Shown here: piece by piece, positions 31,395-40,968 of the stretch
Layout: each line of letters begins with the position of its first letter
Numbering within the stretch: the first letter of the stretch is position 1
DNA from: Pontiella sulfatireligans
GTDB lineage: Bacteria; Verrucomicrobiota; Kiritimatiellia; Kiritimatiellales; Pontiellaceae
DNA: 64,000 bases
NCBI RefSeq assembly: GCF_900890705.1
Contig: NZ_CAAHFH010000002.1
Span: 1,488,001-1,552,000 of the forward strand
Direction: 5' to 3'
Notes under the pieces: model-generated
What the model was told of the DNA's origin: nothing
Databases searched by the model: none
Seen by the model: the letters and a program-made list of their open reading frames with translations, nothing else
Made by a program: the position numbers and the translations under genes

Positions 31395-33196
31395 AAACCA
31401 TCTCCCTCTTCAATCACTAGAACCAGACTGTCATACCACAACTGATATCCGGCTTCGTTCAAATGAACCCCGTCTTTAAAAAAAGAGAGGCGTTGCAAAC
31501 CGTCCGTATCAACAAATAGGGAATACAAATCCAGCCAATGCACGTTTTCCAACGATTGGATGGCCAGGTTAATGGGCACGACGATGTCGCGGTTGCGCGT
31601 CGCGTCACTGGTGGGCAGAACGGAACAAAGAACAATCTCCGCCTGCGGCTCCAACTCCAACAGGCGATCGCGCACGGCAACGATTCCTTCAATGATTTGA
31701 TCCGGTTGCTGCTTGAACAGATTATTGGTGCCGATCATTAGCACGATGGTTTTAGGTTGAAGCTTTGGATCGTCGAAATTGCCCATTCCTCCGTCCCTCT
31801 TGGTTTTCAACCGATAGAGTACGTGTTCCGTCCGGTCTCCTGAAACGCCCAGGTTGAGTGCATTTGCGTACGCCTCCTGCCAAAACGCCGCACCTTTCTC
31901 CAGCCAGCCCTGCGTGATTGAGTCGCCGACAAACACAACCTTCACTTTGGAGAGATCGCGTGTGTCCAGCTCCTTTGCAACTTCGGCCAGGCGCTTGACC
32001 AGCCAAGCCTTGCCGCCGGTTTCGCGCGGCACCGGCAACACGGCCGGATTCAGCGAATCCTTGCGATAGACGACTTTACCGATCCGAATGGTTCCGCGAT
32101 CAAGCACCTCGATGTTTCCGTAGTGCCCGCTCTGCCAAACCACGTAATAGTTGCCATAGCTTTCCAACCATTGGAGCCTTTGACCGCTTGCATAGTCCAC
32201 CGCGCCGTTCACAAAGAACTCAACGCGCTTGCCTGCATCGTCCTTCCAGCTATCCACCAAGGAAAAACCGGATGGCAGCTGTGCGATTTTGGGCGGTGGC
32301 ACATAGTCAGAAATCTCCGGCTTCAGATCCGTCAGACCAAACACAAACGATGTATGCGCCAGCAAAGCCCGGGTTGTTGCGGTGAGATAGGGTTCTTTTC
32401 CAAAAAATGAATGGCCCACGCCCTCATAAACCAGCAGCGCGGCATTCCCGCCCCTTTTGCGGACCGCCTCTGCAAAACGGCGGGCCACATCGATATCAAT
32501 CGTGGTGTCCTCGGTGCCATGATAGAGCAAGGTGTCGGGTGGAGGATGCTTGATGTTATAGATGGCGGAAGCCGCCTTTTTTTCCTCTTCGGTCGTGCCG
32601 GTGTAGTCGCCACCGCCGAAATGGCTGCGGGCGCGCTCCAAGGCATCGAACAGCCCGTTGTAGCCGTCGTAGCAAATGCATTCCGGCGTCAGCTGCGCGG
32701 CAATGGATGACAGATGTCCGCCCGCCGAACCACCTGCAAGCCCCACGCGGGTAAAATCTAGGTTGAGTTCATCGGCGCGCTGCCGGATAAAGTCGATGGC
32801 ATCCATCACATCACTAATCGCTTCGGGATATTTCGCCCCCTGGCTTCGCCAGCGGTATTCCAGCCGGACCCCGGCAATACCGTGCTTTGCAAGCTCGAAT
32901 GACTGATGAGCAAAATGGCTTTTACTGCCTGTAATCCATCCGCCGCCGTGCACATAAAACACGACCGGAAAAGGACCGCCTTCTCTCGGACGCTCAATCC
33001 GAAGATCCAGCAGCAGCTCCTGTCCGTCCGGCAACTCGACGGTTTTGACAACAAACCGGTCGGAACGCACCTGCGGACAGGCCTCCAGATGCTCGACCGT
33101 CTTCTCTTCGGCGTAAGCCTGCTGCTCCTCCCACGTTCCTTTGGCAAACGACATCGAGGCGCAGGCCAAACAGATGATAATCAGATTTCGAATCAT
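31391..33196 (-). CDS. Bifunctional esterase: BD-FAE-type alpha/beta hydrolase fused to SGNH hydrolase
   Basis: This 601-residue protein has a signal peptide (to ...MSFA). An alpha/beta hydrolase occupies about 25-295: YVHGGGW, GGSAGG nucleophile elbow, YHGTEDTTID, GHSFF. A short linker domain (about 300-375) matches the C-terminus of the esterase at 44045. Residues 400-600 are an SGNH/GDSL hydrolase: VGDSITQG (block I Ser), GVSGD (Gly), GTNN (Asn), DGVHLN (Asp/His). Two esterases in one chain suggest removal of two kinds of acyl group. The stop is translationally coupled (ATGA) to the sulfatase at 29622, an arrangement repeated at 44045. Confidence 0.9.
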   Translation of the reverse strand: MIRNLIIICLACASMSFAKGTWEEQQAYAEEKTVEHLEACPQVRSDRFVVKTVELPDGQELLLDLRIERPREGGPFPVVFYVHGGGWITGSKSHFAHQSFELAKHGIAGVRLEYRWRSQGAKYPEAISDVMDAIDFIRQRADELNLDFTRVGLAGGSAGGHLSSIAAQLTPECICYDGYNGLFDALERARSHFGGGDYTGTTEEEKKAASAIYNIKHPPPDTLLYHGTEDTTIDIDVARRFAEAVRKRGGNAALLVYEGVGHSFFGKEPYLTATTRALLAHTSFVFGLTDLKPEISDYVPPPKIAQLPSGFSLVDSWKDDAGKRVEFFVNGAVDYASGQRLQWLESYGNYYVVWQSGHYGNIEVLDRGTIRIGKVVYRKDSLNPAVLPVPRETGGKAWLVKRLAEVAKELDTRDLSKVKVVFVGDSITQGWLEKGAAFWQEAYANALNLGVSGDRTEHVLYRLKTKRDGGMGNFDDPKLQPKTIVLMIGTNNLFKQQPDQIIEGIVAVRDRLLELEPQAEIVLCSVLPTSDATRNRDIVVPINLAIQSLENVHWLDLYSLFVDTDGLQRLSFFKDGVHLNEAGYQLWYDSLVLVIEEGDGL

Positions 33197-33209
33197 TTAA
33201 TGCCTTCCA

Positions 33210-33506
33210 TTACCGTTGGGGTTTATAGGACGAAGGGTCCCATGCGCGAATCCAGCGCGACTTATCCAAGTGCCACTTCTGTGATTCCATGGCCTTCTTT
33301 CCGATGTCATCCTTCTTCGCACGCCACTCCGAACAATGCGCGAGGCATTCATCGGCAAACTCTTTCAGGGAGTCGCCATAGCCCATATCATCCACAAAAA
33401 TCACGACTAAATTCGGGGGGCTGGCGGTTGCTCCAAGCCCGGACAGCAGAGCAAGCCCAAGGAACAAACCGGGGGTTAAACGGGAGGGAAATAATCTATT
33501 TTTCAT
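33210..33506 (-). pseudogene. In-frame internally deleted sulfatase (98 codons)
   Basis: From ATG 33506 there is a signal peptide, the sulfatase N-terminus NLVVIFVDDMGYGD, and then directly a sulfatase C-terminus. That tail (CSEWRAKKDDIGKKAMESQK ... DPSSYKP) matches the last 45 residues of the sulfatase at 42480. About 400 central residues, including the C-x-P-x-R site, are absent, yet the frame is kept. DDMGYGD is typical of arylsulfatase-A-like enzymes, whereas the 42480 protein has EDMGCEIP, so the two halves may come from different sulfatases. It cannot be an active sulfatase. Confidence 0.85.
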
Positions 33507-33599
33507 ATACGACCAGAGGTTCAGTGTTAATAAGCATTGTGGCAGACACCTCTTTTCACTTATTGAAAATGCAGACCTCATAAATTTCGTAAAGTAAGT

Positions 33600-35198
33600 T
33601 TAATTCTGCGAAGTTAGCTTAAACGAGTCTGTACGGAAGGGGCTTGCGGGCAGGCCGCGACTATCAAACAGCACGGGGTGTGCATTGTTTTCCCACGCAT
33701 AACGAACAGCGACCGGCTCGGCAATCAAATCGCTCCAAACCATGAGTTCGCTGCCCTGAAGGGATGTCTGTGCCGGAACAAACAGCTTGTCCGCTCCGCA
33801 GATCAAAAATTCATTCGTCGAATGATTCAGCACGAGATCGCCTTCACAAAAACAAAACGAAATCGCAATTTTGTTTCCTTCCTCGCGGTGCGACAACGCA
33901 ACCGGCCCGCTGGCGTATCGTTCTTCGGTGCCATACGCCACTTTCTCTGCGCAGAGGGCGAGCCGTTCACCGACGGCTTCTTTTTGGGAAGGATGAATAT
34001 CCTCCGTAACTCCGAGACCAATCGTTACCGCCATACCCATTTTTGGTAGAGAACGAAACACGTTCATCTGTGAATCGCGAAGTTCCGCCCAGCCCTGATA
34101 CGCTTCGTTGCCGTCCAGTAGCTTCCCTTTCCAGTTAGGTAGCTGGACAAAAAGGAAGGGCAGGTCCGAGTTCCAGTCTTTCCGCCAGCCTCTAATCATG
34201 GCGGAGAACTGGTTTCGGTAGAGGGATGGCCCCCCTTTTGAAAAATCAAAATTGTTGGCATCGGTTTCGCCCTGATACCAGATTACCCCTTTGATGGCAT
34301 AGGGCACCTGCTTTTTGAGCATTACATCATAATGCGCGGCTGGACGTGTTTGACACTTCGGCCCCAAGGGATATTTCGGGCGTGGCCCACGTTCCCCACG
34401 GGGGATGTTGTTACGTATTTTTGCATCGTAGAGTCGGTTTAGCTCAGCAATCCTTCTGTACTCGGCCTCATATTCTGCCGGAGTAAATCGTGCATATTGG
34501 GTACGGTATTGGCTCATAATTTCATTGAGTGCGGGGTCGGCGAGAAAGGCCTCCTTCGGAAGCCAGGTCTGAATGGCACTGCCGCTCCATGCGCAAAGAA
34601 TGATTCCAACCGGAACCTTCCGGTCGCGGTGCAGCGCTCTAGCAAAGTAAAAGGAAGTCGCTGAGAAGCCGTCGGCCGTTTCCGGAGAGCATTGACTCCA
34701 ACCATTATTGGCTCTCTCTACCTGTCCGTCATAAGCCTGAAGAGACACCTTAACGAGCCTGATTTCAGGGAGCTTTGCCGCCATAAGATCCGCTTTTATT
34801 TTTCCGGCAACTGCGTTCCTCTTTGCAAACATTTTCATAGAGAACGCCATGTTGGATTGACCGCTGGCAAGCCACACTTCACCGATGAGGATGTTTTTAA
34901 ACTCAGCTGAATTGCCGCTCGAAGAGGAAATCTTCAGGATTCGTGGTTTTGTCGATGCGGCCATGGGGGCGAGGCGAATTTCCCAGTGCCCGTCCACATC
35001 GGCGGTTACACTTTTTTCCTGATGAGCAAAAGACACTGTCACGGTGCTTCCAGGAGTGTCGGTTCCCCAGACGGGAACGGGAAGCCCCTGTTGTAAAATG
35101 GCATTGTCACCGAATAGCGGCGCCGGTTTCAATGCCGAAAAAGCCGACACAACCATACCGAAAACGAATAGGAGAAGAATCCTTTGCTTATTTTTCAT
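33600..35198 (-). CDS. Sialate O-acetylesterase-like SGNH hydrolase
   Basis: ATG 35198 gives 532 residues with a signal peptide (MKNKQRILLLFVFGMVVSAF). The family block I motif is GEVWLASGQSNM (nucleophile Ser), and WYQGETDANN and EDIHPSQK (catalytic Asp/His region) follow. Members of this family remove O-acetyl groups from sialic acids or from plant and algal polysaccharides; given the context, de-O-acetylation of the sulfated glycan is more likely than sialic acid. The start lies within the end of the upstream esterase gene (11-bp overlap), so the two are probably coupled. Confidence 0.88.
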   Translation of the reverse strand: MKNKQRILLLFVFGMVVSAFSALKPAPLFGDNAILQQGLPVPVWGTDTPGSTVTVSFAHQEKSVTADVDGHWEIRLAPMAASTKPRILKISSSSGNSAEFKNILIGEVWLASGQSNMAFSMKMFAKRNAVAGKIKADLMAAKLPEIRLVKVSLQAYDGQVERANNGWSQCSPETADGFSATSFYFARALHRDRKVPVGIILCAWSGSAIQTWLPKEAFLADPALNEIMSQYRTQYARFTPAEYEAEYRRIAELNRLYDAKIRNNIPRGERGPRPKYPLGPKCQTRPAAHYDVMLKKQVPYAIKGVIWYQGETDANNFDFSKGGPSLYRNQFSAMIRGWRKDWNSDLPFLFVQLPNWKGKLLDGNEAYQGWAELRDSQMNVFRSLPKMGMAVTIGLGVTEDIHPSQKEAVGERLALCAEKVAYGTEERYASGPVALSHREEGNKIAISFCFCEGDLVLNHSTNEFLICGADKLFVPAQTSLQGSELMVWSDLIAEPVAVRYAWENNAHPVLFDSRGLPASPFRTDSFKLTSQN

Positions 35199-36105
35199 CA
35201 GAGTTTTTTCCCAACAGAATTTTTGTAATAAAGTCAATTTCACTTAAGGATGTTCGATTCCGTTTTGTTGATAAACATCCGCTATGTCCAATGGCGTCCG
35301 ATTTTTCCTTCAGTTTGATGCCAAAGACACGGTGATGAATACCAGCTCCAAGGCTTATTGCCGGCACCTCGTTGTGGCCAGCGTAAAGTCCATAGTATGG
35401 AGGATCATCAGGGGTCAGATGAGTGAGCGGCGAAAATTCCGTATACAGTACTTCGTGGGTTTCATAGTTCTTGAGCACGGCGGTCAGGCTTGCTTCGCCC
35501 ACGGCGGAACAAATCATCGAATGTTCCGCTCCTTTTACACCGATATGTTCCGTTATCCATTTAGGATCAATAGATGTCTGGCCATTCCTAGAAAATACGG
35601 CACAGACCCGTGTCGATTCACGTTCGACAGGGTCTTCCGATTTTTCATTGGCCAAATCATCGTGAAAAGCAATCCATAAGCTGGTGCATCCACCGGCACT
35701 GTTACCCATGAGGGCGACACGTTCCTTGTCCAGATTCCACTCGCTTGCCTTTGAACGCACAAACTGGAGTGCTCTTGCCGCATCGTGAACAGGAACAGGC
35801 AGAGGATTGGTTTTTGATAATCGGTAATTTATGGATGCAACAGATATTCCCCTGTCCAGCAACGGAGTCAAATAATCTTTGCTAATGGCATCTTTGTCCC
35901 CCCCCGTCCATCCACCACCGTGTATGTATACCACAAGCGGAGTCGGGGCATCGCTTTTGGCCAGCCAGATATCAATTTTCTGTTTTGGATCTTTACCATA
36001 GCTAATATCCCCATGGGTCGGCGTTGGTAAGTTCTCTTTAGTTGCTGAAAAGGCAAGCAGAGAGCTGAACAACAGGCTTCCTGCAATGATTGGCAACTTA
36101 TTCAT
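35188..36105 (-). CDS. Secreted alpha/beta-hydrolase esterase
   Basis: This 305-residue protein has a signal peptide (to ...LAFSA), an oxyanion motif (YIHGGGWTGGD), a nucleophile elbow (GNSAGG) and a C-terminal IHHRVFG region likely to hold the catalytic His. It belongs to the esterase/lipase (BD-FAE/hormone-sensitive-lipase-like) group used for de-acylating polysaccharides. It sits 16 bp downstream of the GH29 gene at 36122 on the opposite flank of the transcript order, and overlaps the acetylesterase gene at its 3' end. The substrate is unknown. Confidence 0.85.
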   Translation of the reverse strand: MNKLPIIAGSLLFSSLLAFSATKENLPTPTHGDISYGKDPKQKIDIWLAKSDAPTPLVVYIHGGGWTGGDKDAISKDYLTPLLDRGISVASINYRLSKTNPLPVPVHDAARALQFVRSKASEWNLDKERVALMGNSAGGCTSLWIAFHDDLANEKSEDPVERESTRVCAVFSRNGQTSIDPKWITEHIGVKGAEHSMICSAVGEASLTAVLKNYETHEVLYTEFSPLTHLTPDDPPYYGLYAGHNEVPAISLGAGIHHRVFGIKLKEKSDAIGHSGCLSTKRNRTSLSEIDFITKILLGKNSDEK

Positions 36106-36121
36106 AATATCACTTATCCTT

Positions 36122-37765
36122 TTAAAACGTTTCCGCGACCATTAGCTTAAACATAACCGGCCACTCCGCATCGTCGAAAACCGGTTTGGCCGGAGGCATA
36201 ACAACCAGTCCTTCGGGCGTTTTCTTCCACGACACCTCGGCATCGCTGCCGAGCAGTGAAACTGATTGTATCTGAACATCGCGTCCAACCCCCTCACGTG
36301 AAAACGAGGTCAATGTGAAAGGCTCTTCCGGCCATGCCAATCGTGTTGCATAAATAGCCTTTCCATCTTTACTACAGGTATACCGAATATCGCCCGGATG
36401 GAGTTTATAGCGTCCCATCTCAACCTTCTCCGGGTCATCATAGACCTTTCCTTTGGATTCATCCTTCGAAATAAATCCCAAGGTCGTTCCTGGCTCCAGC
36501 TCTCCGTACACCAACCAGGGACGGCTGGCATGAATCCCTTCGCCAACGACATCCATCCAACGCGCCATTTCTTTCAGATAGGTCACTTCTATGTCCTGCA
36601 TGGATCCATCTGCTTTTAACGCTAGGTTAAGCAGTATATTTCCATTTTTACTCACCGTATCGATGATCTTGGAGAACAACATCGGTGTAGGCGTCCTTCT
36701 GCCGTTGCCCGGGCGATAAAACCATCCACAAATCGAGGCATGGGTCTGCCACTTGTAGGGTGCAATGTCGGCCAGATAACCAGCTTCGTAGTCGGGTATC
36801 GCTTCCTCTTTCCACAACGACTCGCGCTTAAAGGTAATAACCGGCTCCCAGCCTCCGGCCTGAGCCTTGTTATAGTAGTTGGCCACAACCCGGCGAAAGG
36901 CATCCTGCCACAGGTAGCTGCCGGACTGGCAAAAGACGTCGGCGCTGCCGCCGTCCACAAAAATATAATCCGGTCGGAAGAGCTCAACCAACTCGCCAAG
37001 GGTATCCTCCCATTTCTGGATGGACGCGGGTTTGGGCATGCCATTTTCATCCAGACCAATGCCGTACAACTGATCGAAACGCGGGTCGGAGGTATCATAC
37101 CCCTCCAGCTTCTTGTAGTAGCGACTGTGCCGAGAGGCATGGGTTGATACACCGACCTTGATGTTCCGTTTCCGGGCGGCATCAATCACCTCTTTCGTAG
37201 TGTTGCGTTTGGGTCCCATTTTGGCCGCATTGAATTCATCAATGACCTTCGAGTCCCACATGGCAAAACCGTCATGATGTACGGCCTGCGGAACAATATA
37301 TTTCACCCCGGCCTCATCAAGCAGGCGAACCATCTCTTCCGGCTCAAAGCCGTCGCCGCTCATCAGGGGAATCAAATCCTTGTAACCGAATTCCTTCGGG
37401 TCGCCGAACAGCCGTTTATGGATGTGGTAAGCCGTCGATTGCTGGCTATCCGGAAGCAGGACGCTGTTCTTCATGTTGGGATACATATGCTTCCCCCACT
37501 GACCCACCGGATTTTTAATGCCCGTATTCGAATCTTGGTACTTTCCTTTCTGCAGACAGAAGTCCGAGATATCCTCGTTCCATTTATCGCCCAAAGCCGT
37601 CTGCGGCCCCCAGTGGTAGAAAAACCCGATTTTGGCATCGTTGTACCACTCCGGCACTTCATAGGTGGACAGGCTCTCACGGGTGGGTTCAAACGTCCCG
37701 GCTTGCGCAATAGCCGATCCTGAAAACAGGCTCAACATGACAACAGTTACAATTCTATTTTTCAT
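36122..37765 (-). CDS. Alpha-L-fucosidase-like, GH29
   Basis: ATG 37765 gives 547 residues with a signal peptide (MKNRIVTVVMLSLFSGSAIA). GH29 hallmarks are PEWYNDAKIGFFYHWGP, AVHHDGFAMWDS and the nucleophile Asp in PDYIFVDGG (about D271). The C-terminal beta-domain carries KDGKAIYAT. GH29 enzymes release alpha-L-fucose, or rarely other sugars, with retention. It is paralogous to the proteins at 48507 and 40969. Its RBS and signal-peptide region is about 84% identical at DNA level to that of the unrelated sulfatase gene just upstream. Confidence 0.9.
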   Translation of the reverse strand: MKNRIVTVVMLSLFSGSAIAQAGTFEPTRESLSTYEVPEWYNDAKIGFFYHWGPQTALGDKWNEDISDFCLQKGKYQDSNTGIKNPVGQWGKHMYPNMKNSVLLPDSQQSTAYHIHKRLFGDPKEFGYKDLIPLMSGDGFEPEEMVRLLDEAGVKYIVPQAVHHDGFAMWDSKVIDEFNAAKMGPKRNTTKEVIDAARKRNIKVGVSTHASRHSRYYKKLEGYDTSDPRFDQLYGIGLDENGMPKPASIQKWEDTLGELVELFRPDYIFVDGGSADVFCQSGSYLWQDAFRRVVANYYNKAQAGGWEPVITFKRESLWKEEAIPDYEAGYLADIAPYKWQTHASICGWFYRPGNGRRTPTPMLFSKIIDTVSKNGNILLNLALKADGSMQDIEVTYLKEMARWMDVVGEGIHASRPWLVYGELEPGTTLGFISKDESKGKVYDDPEKVEMGRYKLHPGDIRYTCSKDGKAIYATRLAWPEEPFTLTSFSREGVGRDVQIQSVSLLGSDAEVSWKKTPEGLVVMPPAKPVFDDAEWPVMFKLMVAETF

Positions 37766-37795
37766 ATGATCTTTTCCTTTCTCTCCCGGCGCCAA

Positions 37796-39343
37796 CTACA
37801 GGGAAAACTGCGCTGGATCCCAGAAGGGGTTGACTGAATCTTTTTGGTTCGGGCCAGGGGTGCTTCGTCCTTCACGAATGATCGTCTGCAAGGTCTCCGA
37901 AAGCCGCTTCCCGATTTCCGGATGTTCCGGGAGAATATTCTCTTCCTCTCTCTGATCGCGGCTCAAATCATAGAGCTCAGCGGTCAAATCGGTACGCTCA
38001 GCCCGGTTTTTGTAGAAAAACAGCAGCTTATAATTTCCCTCACGAATAGACAGTTCGCCCTTAATTGAATGATGAATGACTGAAGGAGTCCTTTCCCGCT
38101 GTCCGCCGGAAAAAAGAGGAAGAACACTGTGACTGTCTACCGCATCACCATCCGCCAGACGGTATCCGGTCAGCTCGGCGAACGTCGCCATCATGTCGGT
38201 GAGGCAGAATGTCTCTTCGCAGATGCTTCCGGCGGGAGCCTTTCCGGGCCAGCGGAGAATAAACGGGACGCGGTGGCCGCCTTCGAAGATTTCGGTTTTC
38301 CCGCCCCGGACTTGGTTATCCAACCGTCCTCCGCCGTCATTTTTGATGCTGCGGATTCCATCGCGCGTGCTTCCGTTATCGGTTGAAAAAATAACGATCG
38401 TATTGTCCTTAAGCCCGCTGCGATCAATCGCCTTTATGATTTCCCCGGCGGACCAGTCGGTCTGCATGATAAAATCAGCATAGGGGTTGACGCCGCTCTT
38501 CCCCAGGAAACGCTCCGAAGGGGCGATCGGAGCATGGGGCGAGGTCAGAGGGACATAGAGGAAAAAGGGCTGTTTCGATGTTGCCGCCTTTTCAAGATAG
38601 CCCACGGCTTCCTGGGTAAGGCGTGGCAATATCTTCACAGGATCAAAGTCCTTGGTAGCCGGACCGGTTTTCCCGGTTTTGTAGACACTTTGCTCTCTAA
38701 GAATGGTCGGAATTTCCAGCACCCGGTCCTGCTCCATCCATGTGTACGGCGGAAAGTTTGGGAGGTCCAATCCGAAAAAGTAGTCGAACCCATGGTCTGT
38801 GGGACCGCCTCGAAACGGCTTGGAAAAGTCGATCCGTTTCCAGTCAAAATCTTTGGTTTTCCGGTTCTTATTACTGGCCGTAAAATCATGTTCATGCCAA
38901 TCCAGTGCGTCGCGGATGAAACCGCTTTCCTTCAGCTCCCAGTCCATTCCCAGATGCCACTTGCCGACCATGGCCGTGCGATACCCCTGCGCCTTCAGCA
39001 TTTCCGGAAGCGTCAGACGCTGTGGTTCGATCAAGGATGGATACCAATCCCACAGGACGGAAAACTTGGATGGCGTGCGCCAGCAGTGGCGTCCAGTCAG
39101 CAGCCCGTAACGGGTCGGCGTACAGACCGAGGAGCCGGAGTGCGCATCCGTAAAATTGATTCCCTCCGAAACCAGCCGATCCAGACAGGGGGTCGGAACC
39201 TTGAATTCGGTATTGTTTGCCTGAATGGAGTCCCGGCCCATGTCATCGGCCAGGATGAATACAATGTTCGGACGGTTTTCCGCCACGACAGCCGACCCTA
39301 AAAACAGGCTCAACATGACCACCGTTAAAATTCTATTCAGCAT
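37796..39343 (-). CDS. Sulfatase, arylsulfatase-A-like (S1)
   Basis: ATG 39343 gives 515 residues with signal peptide MLNRILTVVMLSLFLGSAVV. Metal ligands are in FILADDMG (D33/D34), and Cys74 lies in CTPTR. Later landmarks are GKWHLGMDWE, TDNGSTRDG and GKTEIFEGGHRVPF, all typical of family S1. The longer frame to 39397 overlaps the upstream gene and lacks a signal. A 30-bp gap separates it from the GH29 gene downstream, so both are likely in one operon. The position of the sulfate ester attacked cannot be read from sequence. Confidence 0.92.
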   Translation of the reverse strand: MLNRILTVVMLSLFLGSAVVAENRPNIVFILADDMGRDSIQANNTEFKVPTPCLDRLVSEGINFTDAHSGSSVCTPTRYGLLTGRHCWRTPSKFSVLWDWYPSLIEPQRLTLPEMLKAQGYRTAMVGKWHLGMDWELKESGFIRDALDWHEHDFTASNKNRKTKDFDWKRIDFSKPFRGGPTDHGFDYFFGLDLPNFPPYTWMEQDRVLEIPTILREQSVYKTGKTGPATKDFDPVKILPRLTQEAVGYLEKAATSKQPFFLYVPLTSPHAPIAPSERFLGKSGVNPYADFIMQTDWSAGEIIKAIDRSGLKDNTIVIFSTDNGSTRDGIRSIKNDGGGRLDNQVRGGKTEIFEGGHRVPFILRWPGKAPAGSICEETFCLTDMMATFAELTGYRLADGDAVDSHSVLPLFSGGQRERTPSVIHHSIKGELSIREGNYKLLFFYKNRAERTDLTAELYDLSRDQREEENILPEHPEIGKRLSETLQTIIREGRSTPGPNQKDSVNPFWDPAQFSL

Positions 39344-39363
39344 ATGATCTACCCCAGATTGTT

Positions 39364-40896
39364 TTAACGTTTTAACTCGATCTTCAAGACGTAGCAAAAG
39401 TCATGATTCGGCCGACTCGACATGTCGACCTGCAATCCATTGGCATTCCGCGTCCAGCTGAGGTCGGTCGAGCCGGGAATCATCTGGATATTCGCGATAT
39501 CCTCGGTGGCCACATTCCAAGCATCAGCTCCCAGCGCACTCAGTGTGACCGTCGGTTCCACCGGCCAGTCCATAAAGAGGCAATAGACCGTCTTCCCATC
39601 CTTACTGCGGGTGTAGCGCCGATCCGCTCCGGTCGCCTTTACAAAATTATTTTTCGGCTGCGCCACCAACGGTCCCTCGCCGTGGGTGTAGAATGGCCGA
39701 GTGGCGTAAATGGCTTCGCCGTTAATCGCCAGCCACTCTCCCATTTCCCCAAAAACCTTTTTGCAGTGCCGCGGAATCGTTCCATCGGACTTAGGAATAA
39801 AGTTCCACATACCCACGCCATTTTTACTCGTAATATCAATCAGCTTACGGATCTGATGCGGATTGTTATTGATGGAATGATTAAAGTTTTTGTCCTCATA
39901 GTAGGATTGGTAAACCCACCCTCCAATCGTGAGATCCACCTGAAAAACATTCGGGGAGATATGATCCTTCGGATAATTCGACCGCTCGTGATTATCGTAT
40001 CCAATATTGTCATCCGCCACATTCTCATAGGTCTGGTTCTTGATCACAACCACCCCGTCATTCCCCTTCTTGTTGAAGAAATGAGAAAACACCTTCCAAT
40101 AGCGCTCTTCGTTAATTTTTCCCATCGGAGTTCCGGCCAGAAAACAGAGATGATCGGGATTGGCCGAATCAATGGCACTGTTGGCAATCTGAACCCAGTC
40201 ATCCATAAAGTTTTCAGTAAACCGATCGCCATCACTCGTGTGGGGATCCAAATACAAATCCGGTGCCTCCGCACCATCGCCGAATTCATGAACCGCCGTA
40301 TAGATGCGCCACGCTTCGGCATGATGGAACCCCACGGTTACCTTGAGGCCCTTGGCCCGCGTGGCATCGGCCAAGGCTTTGAGGTAATCCATCCGATGCA
40401 TCCCCTTATCCACGCTATCCCAGATGGTTTCCGGATTATCGTATAGCTGGAAATTTTCACGATGCGATGCATGCATGCCAATAAACCGGGCCCCGGCATC
40501 CACGGCCAACTGGGCCCATTCGTCGGCATCAAAAAGGTATGGGTTCCACTGATCGATGATATCCTTCATTCCGACAACCTTGGGATCGCCCCAATATTCC
40601 TTCCACCACTTGTAAGACTCTTCTCCCGGAGTATAGCCTTCCTGTAAATCCCACAACACGCCGCCTTTAGGTGCCGCCTCCCAGAGGAACTGTCGTGGCC
40701 CCCAATGGGCATAGAGTCCAAACTTGGCATCCTGAAACCATTCCGCTTGCCGGTGCCGCGCACAGGAGGCGCGTGTGGCCTCGTATTGGGTACTAATCTC
40801 GTTCGCAGAGGAACTCTCTACCGCCGAACAATTCAGTCCGAAACAAACGGTTGACATAAAGAAAACCAACGTTTCTTTGTAAAATTTCAATTTCAT
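39364..40896 (-). CDS. GH29-like protein lacking the usual nucleophile
   Basis: This 510-residue secreted protein has the GH29 opening (QAEWFQDAKFGLYAHWGPRQ) and a C-terminal domain with SKDGKTVYCLFMDWP. Two key motifs differ from its three paralogues here: HHDGFAMWD is replaced by SHRENFQLYD (about 144-153), and PDYIFVDGG by PDHLCFLAG (about 247-255), so the nucleophile Asp is Leu. The frame is intact and the length normal. It may have a relocated nucleophile, another specificity, or a binding role. It sits between a sulfatase gene (21-bp gap) and another GH29 gene. Confidence 0.8.
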   Translation of the reverse strand: MKLKFYKETLVFFMSTVCFGLNCSAVESSSANEISTQYEATRASCARHRQAEWFQDAKFGLYAHWGPRQFLWEAAPKGGVLWDLQEGYTPGEESYKWWKEYWGDPKVVGMKDIIDQWNPYLFDADEWAQLAVDAGARFIGMHASHRENFQLYDNPETIWDSVDKGMHRMDYLKALADATRAKGLKVTVGFHHAEAWRIYTAVHEFGDGAEAPDLYLDPHTSDGDRFTENFMDDWVQIANSAIDSANPDHLCFLAGTPMGKINEERYWKVFSHFFNKKGNDGVVVIKNQTYENVADDNIGYDNHERSNYPKDHISPNVFQVDLTIGGWVYQSYYEDKNFNHSINNNPHQIRKLIDITSKNGVGMWNFIPKSDGTIPRHCKKVFGEMGEWLAINGEAIYATRPFYTHGEGPLVAQPKNNFVKATGADRRYTRSKDGKTVYCLFMDWPVEPTVTLSALGADAWNVATEDIANIQMIPGSTDLSWTRNANGLQVDMSSRPNHDFCYVLKIELKR

Positions 40897-40968
40897 GTTC
40901 TACACCTTCTGGTTTATTCGATTTGCATCTTTAGCTTAAAGGTTTGCGATGCGTCCGCTTAATCAGGA

